Assembly: GCA_003486645.1 (NCBI GenBank)
Contig: DNGI01000235.1
Span: 1-16,086 of the forward strand
Length of the DNA stretch: 16,086 nucleotides
Source: Cyanobacteria bacterium UBA11370
GTDB lineage: Bacteria; Cyanobacteriota; Cyanobacteriia; Cyanobacteriales; Coleofasciculaceae
Direction: 5' to 3'
Positions 6,128 to 14,124 of this stretch are shown in pieces. Under the pieces are notes generated by a model. That model did no database searches, was not told the DNA's origin, and was given only the letters and a program-made list of their open reading frames with translations. Both the position numbers and the translations under genes were made by a program. Within the stretch, counting starts at the first letter, position 1. Every line of letters starts with the position of its first letter.

Positions 6128-7102
6128 TTAAGATTCTTCTACAAAAGTAGCTTGCCTTGCTTCTACCATCATTCGCACTACATCATACATTTTATATTGG
6201 GCTTGCCATCCTAACTTTTCTCTAGCCTTAGCTGGATTTCCCCGACTGATGGCTAGATCGGTAGGGCGCAACAGACTCGCATCAGTAACTACATAATCCT
6301 GCCAGTTTAAGCCAAGGCACGCAAATGTCGCTGCTACAAATTCTTCTAATTTGTAACTTTCTCCAGTGGCGATCGCATAATCATCCGGTTGTTCTTGCTG
6401 CAACATTAAATACATAGCCTCAACATATTCAGGTGCCCAACCCCAATCTCGCTGAATTTCAACATTACCCAGATACAATTTTTCTTGGCTACCTTGGGCG
6501 ATGCGACAAGCTGCTGCGACAATTTTTTGGGTAACAAACCGTTGAGGTCGTAGGGGAGATTCATGATTAAAAAGAATACCCGAACACGCGAATAAACCGT
6601 AAGCTTCTCGATAGTTAGCCACTTCCCAAAATGCTGTCGCTTTTGCTACCGCATACGGACTTCTAGGGCGAAATGGAGTTGTTTCATCCGCTGCTGCTTC
6701 ACCAATATCTCCGAAACATTCACTCGAACCTGCGTTGTACAATTTGATGGCAGCACCTGTAAAGCGAATGGCTTCTAAAAGATTTAAAGTACCAACTGAA
6801 ATGCTTTCTAACGTTTCTACAGGCTGCTCAAAAGAAAGACCGACAGAACTCTGTCCCGCTAAGTTATAGACTTCATCCGGCTGAGTTTTATGGAGGACTT
6901 GTAAAACACTACGAAAATCAGTAAGGGCGACTGATTCTAATTTGATTTGGTCGCGGATACCTAAACGGACTAAATTCTGGAACGAGGAGATTTGGGCATC
7001 TCTCGAAGTTCCACAAACTGTATAACCTTTGTTTAGAAGTAACTGGGCTAGATAGGCTCCATCTTGACCTGACACCCCACAAATTAGTGCTTTTTTCATC
7101 AT
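6128..7102 (-). CDS. gmd: GDP-mannose 4,6-dehydratase, short-chain dehydrogenase type
   Basis: The 324-aa extended short-chain dehydrogenase converts GDP-D-mannose to GDP-4-keto-6-deoxymannose, precursor of L-fucose, D-rhamnose and related sugars. The NAD(P) motif GVSGQDG is at residues 9-15. Catalytic residues line up as S126 (Thr in the E. coli enzyme), E128, Y150 and K154 in SPYAVAK. The 22-residue E-to-Y spacing equals that of E. coli GMD as I recall it. NHESPLRPQRFVTQK (179-193) and EIQRDWGWAPEYVEAM (215-230) are strongly GMD-like. At 324 aa it is shorter than the usual 345-375. A related GDP-sugar 4,6-dehydratase is possible. No partner reductase or epimerase is in the window. Two ATGs occur at the start, and the 5' side abuts a heptamer array. 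Confidence 0.85.
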   Translation of the reverse strand: MMKKALICGVSGQDGAYLAQLLLNKGYTVCGTSRDAQISSFQNLVRLGIRDQIKLESVALTDFRSVLQVLHKTQPDEVYNLAGQSSVGLSFEQPVETLESISVGTLNLLEAIRFTGAAIKLYNAGSSECFGDIGEAAADETTPFRPRSPYAVAKATAFWEVANYREAYGLFACSGILFNHESPLRPQRFVTQKIVAAACRIAQGSQEKLYLGNVEIQRDWGWAPEYVEAMYLMLQQEQPDDYAIATGESYKLEEFVAATFACLGLNWQDYVVTDASLLRPTDLAISRGNPAKAREKLGWQAQYKMYDVVRMMVEARQATFVEES

Positions 7103-7165
7103 TTATTGGTTATTGGTTGTTGGTTGTTGGTTGTTGGTTGTTGGTTGTTGGTTGTTGGTTGTTGA
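7103..7165. repeat. Heptamer array (TTATTGG)2(TTGTTGG)6 abutting the gmd start
   Basis: Two TTATTGG units (7103-7116) and six TTGTTGG units (7117-7158) precede a decayed TTGTTGA. The array starts at the base next to the gmd start codon (7102), so in the mRNA the leader just before AUG consists of CCAACAA/CCAATAA units. No Shine-Dalgarno motif fits in it. Confidence 0.95.
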
Positions 7166-7210
7166 TGGGTAGTTAATACTCTATAAAAAAATATTCGTCC
7201 CGGCTTAATT

Positions 7211-8149
7211 TTAAGATTCTTTTCTCCTGTTCGGTGTGAATACCATGGCTTTGATGGCAGAACTTAAATAACCAATCTGACCATACGCATAAAGGAAATT
7301 ATCAAAACGTTTTGCTGGATCACCCAAATATTTTAAGGATTTGTAGAGTCCACGCACAATTCGTTCACCTCCCCGTCCTAACTGACGTATTCCTGTTCGA
7401 CCTGCTACTTCTTCCCGATAACATTCACTAATGCCTTGCCACCAACTGCGCTGCAAAAACCAACCGGGTTTGGTACGTTCTGGAGCAACATTATGAGCAG
7501 CTAAAGCTTCGGGAATATAGGCAACCTGCCAACCCTGTTTTAGGGCGAGTTCTGTCATGTATAATTCTTCATTAGAGAGTAAATTTTTGCCTTTTCGTCC
7601 CAAATTGGGATCAAAACCACCGACTTGTTCAAGGAAGGTGCGCCGGATGGAGTAGTTTAAGCCTCTAGGGGTTAAACCGGGTTCGTTAATATAAACCAGG
7701 CTATCGCCGAGGTCATACAGTCCGAGACTTCCCGCTAATTCTGAGGAAATCCAGTTCGGAGGCGTGATCCCATCCGGCCAGATAAGAGTTACTTTACCAC
7801 CAGCAACCGCGAGTTTTTCGTTATGTTCATAAGCAGTAACTAACGCTCTTAACCATTGGGGACTGGCGACCGCATCATCATCAAGATAAGCGAGAATGGG
7901 AGCAGTGGTTTCTTTTGCTCCGGTGTTGCGAGCAACTGACAGACCCAGGACGGGTTCGTAAACGTATTTGAGGCGAGGGTGGGAGAGGCGTTCTTCTACA
8001 ACTTCACGGGTGCGATCGCTCGAACCATTATCAATCACTACTACTTCAAAATCGGGATAATCCTGTGTGAGTAAGCTATCAATAGCAGCTCCTAAATAGT
8101 TATCTCGATTGTGGGTACAGATAATGGCAGCGATCTGAGGATCTGGCAT
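7211..8149 (-). CDS. GT2 family glycosyltransferase
   Basis: The 312-aa GT-A fold enzyme is predicted to add one sugar to a growing polysaccharide. The nucleotide-binding start is IAAIICTHNRDNYL (residues 6-19), followed by VVIDNGSSDRT (37-47). The metal-binding motif is LDDDA (89-93). A later SNEELYM segment is in the place of the acceptor-side acidic motif. RRSWWQG-like aromatic/basic sequence and a short C-terminal hydrophobic patch may touch the membrane. No full membrane segment is clear. It sits 108 bp upstream of gmd on the same strand and 194 bp after another GT2 gene; heptamer arrays occupy both gaps. Confidence 0.87.
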   Translation of the reverse strand: MPDPQIAAIICTHNRDNYLGAAIDSLLTQDYPDFEVVVIDNGSSDRTREVVEERLSHPRLKYVYEPVLGLSVARNTGAKETTAPILAYLDDDAVASPQWLRALVTAYEHNEKLAVAGGKVTLIWPDGITPPNWISSELAGSLGLYDLGDSLVYINEPGLTPRGLNYSIRRTFLEQVGGFDPNLGRKGKNLLSNEELYMTELALKQGWQVAYIPEALAAHNVAPERTKPGWFLQRSWWQGISECYREEVAGRTGIRQLGRGGERIVRGLYKSLKYLGDPAKRFDNFLYAYGQIGYLSSAIKAMVFTPNRRKES

Positions 8150-8206
8150 AAATTTAGAGTTTCAAACTAGCTACATAGTCTAAATGGCTCGGTTATAACA
8201 CAGAAG

Positions 8207-8280
8207 TTAGTCGTTAGTCATTAGTTGTTGGTTGTTTGTTGTTGGTTGTTTGTTGTTGGTTGTTTGTTGTCCGTTGTTGG
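8207..8280. repeat. Degenerate heptamer array between two GT2 genes
   Basis: About ten 7-bp units run from TTAGTCG through TTAGTCA, TTAGTTG and alternating TTGGTTG/TTTGTTG to TCCGTTG. The alternating 14-bp pattern in the middle suggests duplication of unit pairs. The right end (8259-8280) is complementary to 8315-8336. Confidence 0.85.
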
Positions 8281-8336
8281 TGTTTTTTTAGTACTAACCC
8301 CTGGTAAGCACTGACCAACAACAAACGACAAACAAC
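8259..8336. repeat. Imperfect inverted repeat between GT2 genes
   Basis: The 22-bp arms 8259-8280 and 8315-8336 pair at 19 positions plus one wobble and two mismatches, with a 34-nt loop. It lies just downstream of the first GT2 gene, so it could slow or stop transcription or protect an RNA end. Confidence 0.6.
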
Positions 8337-8343
8337 CCATTTT

Positions 8344-9342
8344 TTATTTATTTTGCGGTTTTTGTAACCACTCAATTTCTTTAGCTTGTTCCGAAAGTTG
8401 GGCTTGTTGTTGTCCGACATCCCGATACCAAGTACCATATAGGTTAATCGGAGTACTGAGCAACTCACCAAAAGCTGCTTTGCCTGTCACTACTTTAATG
8501 CTAGTTGTTGGTAATTCCTTGAGTACCCAACGGCTAATCAGATAAAGGGATGTCTGTGGTGTTAATTTGGGTCGCAATTTAACACCATGCAATTCGTGTA
8601 AGTATTTGTTAGACCGTCCATAGCGTTGCCATTGACTGCGAAATTCTTGAAGCGTAGTGCGGTGGCGGTGTTGGACAATCGCTTGTTCGGCAAAAGAAAG
8701 TTGCCAATTGGTTTCTCGCTGAATTCGCCAGCAAATATCCGCATCACCCCCCGTTGTTAGGTAAGGACGAAATAACCCCACTTCCTCTAAAACTTGCCGT
8801 CGAATGGCTAAATTGGCGGTTTGACCATAAGGACAAAAGGGGTGGGCTAAGGTTGCTTTTTGGCTTAAAGTACTCTGGCGATCCGCGTGTTGTTCCAGTA
8901 GAGTTTTACCGGGGAGTGCAGCAATTTCACCAACAACTAATCCTACCTTTGGATCGGCAAATGGTTCAACCAATAAATTCAACCATTGAGGTACGGGGCG
9001 ACAATCAGCATCGGTAAACGCTAAAATCTCGCCAGTGGAGGCTTGAATGGCTTGATTGCGAGCAGCGTAGGAACTTTGAATTTGGTTTTCGGTGAGGTGG
9101 GAAAGCTTGATTCCTTGAGAGGCGGCATCCTGTTCTGCTTTTTCGAGGATAGCAGGGGTGCGATCGCGGCTATTATTATCTACCAGTAAATATTCTACCA
9201 GCTCTTTTGGGTAAGTTTGAGAGAGTAGAGAACGGATTAAGTCGGGTAAGTCGGTTTCGCCATTGTAGATGGGGACAATGACTGATACTCTGGGAAAAAA
9301 GGCTGGGTTGGGTTGACTATCTGTTGGTTGATTCAGGGTCAT
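8344..9342 (-). CDS. GT2 family glycosyltransferase
   Basis: The 332-aa GT-A fold enzyme has RVSVIVPIYNGE (residues 18-29), LLVDNNSRDRT (52-62), the metal-binding DADC (111-114) in LAFTDADCRPVP, and a GGDADICWRIQ acceptor-side motif. These are the standard elements of family 2 glycosyltransferases. A basic/aromatic region follows (QWQRYGRSNKYLHEL), then a C-terminal Gln/Glu-rich tail that may be a short coiled coil. No obvious membrane helices are present. It is the first gene of the minus-strand block; its start faces the divergent plus-strand GT2 gene across 347 bp. The sugar transferred cannot be inferred. Confidence 0.88.
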   Translation of the reverse strand: MTLNQPTDSQPNPAFFPRVSVIVPIYNGETDLPDLIRSLLSQTYPKELVEYLLVDNNSRDRTPAILEKAEQDAASQGIKLSHLTENQIQSSYAARNQAIQASTGEILAFTDADCRPVPQWLNLLVEPFADPKVGLVVGEIAALPGKTLLEQHADRQSTLSQKATLAHPFCPYGQTANLAIRRQVLEEVGLFRPYLTTGGDADICWRIQRETNWQLSFAEQAIVQHRHRTTLQEFRSQWQRYGRSNKYLHELHGVKLRPKLTPQTSLYLISRWVLKELPTTSIKVVTGKAAFGELLSTPINLYGTWYRDVGQQQAQLSEQAKEIEWLQKPQNK

Positions 9343-9689
9343 AGTCGTGGAACCAATGCAGTGGGCGTGACATCTTTAGGATCTTGAGTCATGATGGTGA
9401 TGAAATAATGCTTACTCAACTACTATACTTAATTTGTGATTGGCTTGCGAGGTCTATCGTTAATATCAATAGCGGAGTTTACTATTTAAATTTAGAATAT
9501 CTAATGCCAGACAAAAGTCACCAAGTTTGTCCATTATTAGTCCGAGTAGAGTTAATTTTTATGACTATTAATTTCAACGATTATTGAGTATAAAGGGAGA
9601 TATTAAATTTCTTCGATTTTATCTGCCTGATACTACCATATTGTCTTAATTCTGAGCTAAAAAAATAAGCCCAATACTTAGTTAAGTTT
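9343..9689. other. 347-bp divergent intergenic region
   Basis: This A/T-rich stretch separates the two outward-facing glycosyltransferase blocks and presumably carries both promoters. TATACT (9424-9429) resembles a -10 box but lacks a good -35. A 67-codon plus-strand open frame (9384-9587) has no recognisable family, and I treat it as chance. No RNA gene is evident. Confidence 0.5.
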
Positions 9690-10679
9690 ATGCCTAAAGT
9701 CAGCGTTTGTATTGCCACGTACAATCGAGCAACTTTGCTTCCTTACGCTGTTAATAGCGTTTTAACCCAAACTTACACAGATTTTGAACTAATCATCTGT
9801 GATGATGGTTCCAAAGATGATACACCAACGGTAGTCAGTCAGTGGAATGACCCTAGAATCCGCTACATCCGACATCCTCAAAATATCGGACGCAGTAAAA
9901 ATATGCGTTCTGGATTTGATGCCGCTTGCGGAGATTATTTTATCAAATTTGATGATGATGATGCGCTTACACCTGAGTTTTTGGAAAAAACGGTAGCGGT
10001 GTTAGAAGCCGAACCGACTGTAGATTTTGTTTGTACAAATCATTGGGTCATTAATCAAAACGGTGAACGTAATGAGTCAGCGACAAGAGAAAATTCAGTG
10101 AAATGGAAAAAAGACAAACTCAAGGAAGACATCATTCCTGAGTTAATTAAACAAACGTTTGAATACCAAAGCTTACAGGTGGGTTCGACGCTGTTCCGTC
10201 GTTCCTGTTTGGAAGAAGTAAATTATATGCGTCCGGAAGCTGATGGTTGTGAAGATTATGATTTACTCGTGCGGTTAGCGATCGCAGGGAAGCAAGGCTA
10301 TTTTCTACCCGAATTCCTCATGGAATATCGCTTCCACGGAGGACAAACCAGTCTAAAACAAAATCTCCATTTTCTATCTGCAAAGGTTTTTTGTATCAGT
10401 AGTTATAAGTTTCCTACTGAGGAATTAGAGAAACGGCGGATCAAAAAATTAGCTTGGACGAAGGAAGTTTTTGGGTTAAGGTTAATTGAAACTGGAAATA
10501 CAGTTAAGGGACGACAGATGTTACGAGAATCAGCAGAGGTGATGGGGAATTCTCGTCGAATTCAATTCGGTTTAATCTTGTCTTACTTACCATTAAGTTT
10601 ACGGAAATTTGTTTTTCAGGGTTATCGTCAGTTCCGTCCCAAGGATTATACTGAACAAGTACGAGAAACAACGAATTGA
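9690..10679 (+). CDS. GT2 family glycosyltransferase
   Basis: The 329-aa GT-A fold enzyme starts MPKVSVCIATYNRATLL, with IICDDGSKDDT (35-45), the metal-binding FDDDDA (87-92), and EDYDLLVRLA (188-197) as acceptor/catalytic acidic motif. This is the classic pattern of family 2 glycosyltransferases of O-antigen or exopolysaccharide clusters. The C-terminal third is basic with a short hydrophobic stretch (LILSYLPLSLRKFVF) that may be peripheral to the membrane. It runs opposite to the minus-strand block and is followed after 114 bp by the sulfotransferase-like gene, probably in one transcript. No clear Shine-Dalgarno precedes the ATG. Confidence 0.88.
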   Translation: MPKVSVCIATYNRATLLPYAVNSVLTQTYTDFELIICDDGSKDDTPTVVSQWNDPRIRYIRHPQNIGRSKNMRSGFDAACGDYFIKFDDDDALTPEFLEKTVAVLEAEPTVDFVCTNHWVINQNGERNESATRENSVKWKKDKLKEDIIPELIKQTFEYQSLQVGSTLFRRSCLEEVNYMRPEADGCEDYDLLVRLAIAGKQGYFLPEFLMEYRFHGGQTSLKQNLHFLSAKVFCISSYKFPTEELEKRRIKKLAWTKEVFGLRLIETGNTVKGRQMLRESAEVMGNSRRIQFGLILSYLPLSLRKFVFQGYRQFRPKDYTEQVRETTN

Positions 10680-10793
10680 TGGGAAAGTGTAGGGACTGCG
10701 ATCAAGTATGGATAACGTCTATATAGGTAGGTTATGCTAAAGAAATTCATTTTCATTTAGCTTTGTATCGCCATCAATTCAGAAAGGTTAATT

Positions 10794-11711
10794 ATGTACC
10801 CCGAATCCCTTATAGCTCAATTCTTCAATGAACCTATAGGTTCACTTCAGAAAGCCAAACGTAAATTGGAACACAGGATTGAAGATATAATTAGAAGTGT
10901 TTCACAATCACACATTACCTCAACGGTAATTAATCAGAAGGAGATTCGGATCATTGGCTTAAGACGCAGTGGTAATCACGCAATTATTCGCTGGCTTGAA
11001 AAACAACAAACGGGTGAAGTGTTACATCTTAACAACATTCGAGTCAACGAAAATCCTTACCGCGATAACTATGAAAATCTTCTTCGCAAAAACAACTCTA
11101 AAAATATAGAACGTTGGCAGCAGGAAGCCAGAGGATTTTTTACAAAAAAAGACTGTTTGCTTTATAGCTATGAAGATTACAGCCTTAACCAAATTGCCAA
11201 TCGTCGCTTTGAGAAAACTCATGACCTTTACTTCGGTAAAAGTGCAGAAAGGTATGATGTAATTATCATGAGAGATCCATTCAATCTCCTGGCAAGTCGA
11301 ATCCAGCAAAACTATAGAGCAGTTAAGGCTCCTCAAAAGACTGATATCGATCTGTGGATTGAATATGCCAAAGAATATCTGGGAGAAACAGAGTACTTAA
11401 AGCATAATAAAGTTACTATTAATTATAATAGATGGTTTAATCAGGTAGATTACCGTCAAGAAATCGCTAGTCACCTAAACTTAGAGTTTTCAGACGATGG
11501 CTTTCATGAAGTAAGTCAAAGAGGTGGAGGGAGTTCTTTTGATGGACGTGAGTTTCACGGGAAAGCGACGGCAATGGATGTCCTTGGTAGATGGAAAGTA
11601 TTTGCTGAGGATACAGCATACCGGAAATTGTTCGATAATAAGGAGCTTTTAGAGTATTCAGAAACAATATTTGGTTCCATTCCTGGCACAAAATTTCTAG
11701 AAATTAGTTAA
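10794..11711 (+). CDS. Putative P-loop sulfotransferase
   Basis: The 305-aa product has features of PAPS-dependent sulfotransferases. IIGLRRSGNHAIIRWL (residues 53-68) resembles the 5'-phosphosulfate-binding loop (family form GLPRSGTTWL). IIMRDPFNLLASR (157-169) resembles the 3'-phosphate-binding RDPxxxxxS motif with R160 and S168. GGGSSFDG (244-251) may be the C-terminal nucleotide-binding loop. The classical Thr after the loop glycine is replaced by Asn, so this is a divergent member; another P-loop transferase or kinase is possible. The N-terminal 45 residues are charged and helical. AAAGG at 10783-10787, 6 nt before the ATG, is a good ribosome-binding site. Lying next to a glycosyltransferase gene, it most plausibly sulfates the exopolysaccharide. 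Confidence 0.6.
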   Translation: MYPESLIAQFFNEPIGSLQKAKRKLEHRIEDIIRSVSQSHITSTVINQKEIRIIGLRRSGNHAIIRWLEKQQTGEVLHLNNIRVNENPYRDNYENLLRKNNSKNIERWQQEARGFFTKKDCLLYSYEDYSLNQIANRRFEKTHDLYFGKSAERYDVIIMRDPFNLLASRIQQNYRAVKAPQKTDIDLWIEYAKEYLGETEYLKHNKVTINYNRWFNQVDYRQEIASHLNLEFSDDGFHEVSQRGGGSSFDGREFHGKATAMDVLGRWKVFAEDTAYRKLFDNKELLEYSETIFGSIPGTKFLEIS

Positions 11712-11888
11712 AGATGCGTATGAAAGGAATCTGATGGTTAGAGGTAACACCCTTGACTTGAAGCATTTATAAACTCTTCGCCATAAAGGTAAAAACTACT
11801 GGAATTCCTTAAAATCTAGTAACTGCCTGAACAGCAAACGAATTGAATATCAGACTATCATAATTACCATCTCTAGATATCACACCGG

Positions 11889-12785
11889 ATGGGATACGTT
11901 ATTTCAATCGTCAATATGAAAGGTGGTGTTGGCAAAACTACCGTCACGGTTAACCTAGCAACCTGTCTGGCTAAAGATCGGGGAATGCGTGTGTTAATCG
12001 TCGATCTCGATACCCAGATTAATGCTACTCTTAGCTTAATGGCACCGCTTCATTTTGCTCAACTGAGAAAAGAAAATCGCACCTTAAAACAATTAGTTAA
12101 TCAAGTAATTCAACCGACCAATCGCTTAATTATTCCAATTCAGGACATTATTCAGCGCAATATCTGTAAGGTAAATGGACTAGATTTATTACCGGGTGAC
12201 ATTGAACTCTACAATGATTTTCTATTAGCGGCACTGCTTTATTCTAAAGCGAATAATAGCCAGCAGGATTTTGAAAAAAGCTGGAATAGTTTAGAAGACT
12301 ACTTAGTTCGCAAGATTCTTAATCCAGTGATCAATAATTATGATTGGATTCTCCTAGATTTTCCACCGGGAGATAATCTCCTGACTCGCAGTGGAATTAT
12401 TGCTAGTCATTTTTATTTAATCCCCGCTAAACCTGAACCCCTATCAGTTGTGGGAATGGGTATTTTAGAAGCGCATATCAAAAAACTCAAAACGAGCGAT
12501 CGCACAAGGATTAATTTACTGGGTATCATCTTTTCTTCCCTCGGTCATGCTAGCACGATGGCGGCAAAAGTTAAGAACCGAGTTAGTGCTGATTTTGGCG
12601 AGGGTAAAGTCTTTAATACAGAAATTCCTACGAATGTTGCCGTTGCTAAAGCTGTTGATGAGTTTCAACCCGTTGTTCTTACTGAACCGACTTCAGCAGG
12701 TGCAAAAGCCTTCACCGAGTTAACGAAAGAATTCTTACAAAAATTTTCTAATACTCTGGCGACAATGCCTCCCAAAACCCACTGA
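11889..12785 (+). CDS. ParA/MinD-family ATPase, first of a tandem pair
   Basis: The 298-aa P-loop ATPase has the deviant Walker A motif KGGVGKTT (residues 11-18), with signature K11 and P-loop K16. The A' motif is VDLDTQ (38-43) and Walker B is ILLDFPPG (154-161). This architecture is that of ParA ATPases, which form ATP-bound dimers on DNA or membranes and position plasmids, chromosomes or protein complexes. About 110 residues separate the A' and Walker B motifs, including a charged segment (KENRTLKQL), longer than in minimal ParAs. No ParB or centromere-like repeats follow. A second, closely related ATPase gene starts 264 bp downstream. Cargo and partner are unknown; polysaccharide machinery or a replicon are the obvious guesses. 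Confidence 0.85.
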   Translation: MGYVISIVNMKGGVGKTTVTVNLATCLAKDRGMRVLIVDLDTQINATLSLMAPLHFAQLRKENRTLKQLVNQVIQPTNRLIIPIQDIIQRNICKVNGLDLLPGDIELYNDFLLAALLYSKANNSQQDFEKSWNSLEDYLVRKILNPVINNYDWILLDFPPGDNLLTRSGIIASHFYLIPAKPEPLSVVGMGILEAHIKKLKTSDRTRINLLGIIFSSLGHASTMAAKVKNRVSADFGEGKVFNTEIPTNVAVAKAVDEFQPVVLTEPTSAGAKAFTELTKEFLQKFSNTLATMPPKTH

Positions 12786-13049
12786 TCCCATTTTGGTTTA
12801 AACTAACAAAGTAGCTATCTCGCTCTACTGCCTAAATCCTCACCCTCCCCTTGACAAGTTGAACTGGGGGATAACCCAAGCGCAAGGGAAATCTGATCGC
12901 TGATTAAAATAGCTTGATATAATAGGTTCTTGCCTAAAAGCAGGTAAATCCCAGAGCATGATCAAAACTGTAGCGACTCACTCGGTACGGAATTCACCTG
13001 GATTTGCTGCTACCAAGCAAAGCCATGTTTCTCCAAGAGGATTCTATTC
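12786..13049. other. 264-bp gap between the ParA genes
   Basis: It is long enough to give the second ATPase gene its own promoter. CCCC (about 12847) and GGGGG (about 12876) could form a weak hairpin. AAGAGG (13035-13040) lies 9 nt before the second start codon and may be its ribosome-binding site. I see no gene or RNA here. Confidence 0.45.
12918..12923 (+). promoter_or_regulatory. Possible -10 box (TATAAT) of the second ParA gene
   Basis: A perfect TATAAT lies about 127 bp upstream of the start codon, but no -35 match is found 16-18 bp upstream. It would need an activator or be a chance match. Confidence 0.25.
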
Positions 13050-13988
13050 ATGGGATTTGTCATTGCCACAGTTAACATGAAAGGCGGAGTCGGGAAGACA
13101 ACCCTGACTGTCAACTTGGCGACTTGCTTGGCAAAAAATCATGGAAAGCGCGTTTTAGTCGTTGATTTAGATACCCAAATTAGCGCCACGCTCAGTTTAA
13201 TGTCACCTCAAGATTTTGCCAAGGTGAGGAAAGGCAGACGCACGTTAAGCCACTTAATTGACAAGTCTATCCGACCCAATCTTCAGAGCAAACTGACTAT
13301 TCAAGATGTTATTCAGCCTTACATTTGCAGCATAAAAGAACTTGATTTACTGCCAGGAGATATCGATCTTTATGATGAATATTTAGTCTCAGAGATGCTT
13401 CATCAGAAAGCCAATAGTGAAGGGAAAGAAAACTTTAGTGATGTTTGGAATCATTTTGAGAAGCTATTAATTAAGGGAATTTTAGAGCCTGTTATTAATA
13501 ACTACGATTTTATTATATTAGACTGCGCTCCAGGCTATAATCTTTTAACCCGTAGTGGGATTGTTGCGAGTGATTTTTATTTGCTACCCGCTAGACCAGA
13601 ACCGTTATCAGTGGTTGGTATTCAACTTCTAGAAAGACGAATTTCTAGGCTCAAAGAAAGTCATAATTCTAGTACTCCCCTCAACTTACAATTATTAGGC
13701 ATTGTATTTATTTTGTCTGGGGGTTTGATTGGTCGGTATTATAACCAAGTGATGAAGCGAGTCACTGAAGATTTTACCCCCGCTCAACTCTTTAAAAACC
13801 GCATTCCCATGGATGTTAATGTGGCTAAAGCCGTGGATAGTTTTATGCCAGTTGTTCTCAGCACTCCCACGTCTTCTGGCGCTAAAGCATTTACTCGATT
13901 AACCGTAGAATTTTTACAGAAAGTGGATGCCTATCAAAATATGTCCCAGAATCGCTCCACTAAGGTGAATTTAGCAAATCTTGATTAA
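13050..13988 (+). CDS. ParA/MinD-family ATPase, second of a tandem pair
   Basis: The 312-aa product is a paralogue of the preceding gene. The first 51 residues match at 42 positions, and similarity continues to the C-terminus (LDLLPGD, LLTRSG, PEPLSVVG, NVAKAVD, GAKAFT). Key motifs are KGGVGKTT (11-18), VDLDTQ (38-43) and IILDCAPG (155-162), with K11, K16 and D158 in the expected places. Walker B reads DCAPG, nearer to standard ParA (DCPP) than the DFPPG of its neighbour. It has a short insertion (LKESHNSSTPLNL) and a longer polar C-terminal tail. No partner gene follows. Divergence of the loops while the ATPase core is kept suggests different partners or a heterodimer. Confidence 0.85.
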   Translation: MGFVIATVNMKGGVGKTTLTVNLATCLAKNHGKRVLVVDLDTQISATLSLMSPQDFAKVRKGRRTLSHLIDKSIRPNLQSKLTIQDVIQPYICSIKELDLLPGDIDLYDEYLVSEMLHQKANSEGKENFSDVWNHFEKLLIKGILEPVINNYDFIILDCAPGYNLLTRSGIVASDFYLLPARPEPLSVVGIQLLERRISRLKESHNSSTPLNLQLLGIVFILSGGLIGRYYNQVMKRVTEDFTPAQLFKNRIPMDVNVAKAVDSFMPVVLSTPTSSGAKAFTRLTVEFLQKVDAYQNMSQNRSTKVNLANLD

Positions 13989-14041
13989 TTGAGAGTGGAA
14001 AGTATAAATTAATTGATTTCTACCAGAGTGGTTAGAAATTG

Positions 14042-14068
14042 AATAGGGTGAGCATCGCCCACCCTATT
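14042..14068. terminator. Bidirectional hairpin terminator between convergent genes
   Basis: AATAGGGTG (14042-14050) pairs exactly with CACCCTATT (14060-14068), with two further G-C pairs possible inside the loop. It lies between the stop of the second ParA gene (13988) and the stop of the convergent surface-protein gene (14125). No strong T-run follows on either strand, so it may act as a stop or an RNA-stabilising end for both. Confidence 0.55.
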
Positions 14069-14124
14069 GGTTATCCTACTACAAGAAACTGAGTTTATTG
14101 ACCCTTTGGGTTATCAACTCTGAA

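Noticed and set aside
8214..8471. 85-aa minus-strand ORF
   Set aside because: Its C-terminus is translated heptamer repeat (QQRTTNNQ-like) and its N-terminus is an out-of-frame read of the GT2 gene.
9384..9587. 67-aa plus-strand ORF in the divergent region
   Set aside because: A/T-rich, no recognisable motif and no ribosome-binding site; it covers the region where promoters are expected.
11889..13988. Plasmid partition locus
   Set aside because: No ParB gene, no parS-like direct repeats and no replication gene are visible; the flanks look chromosomal.
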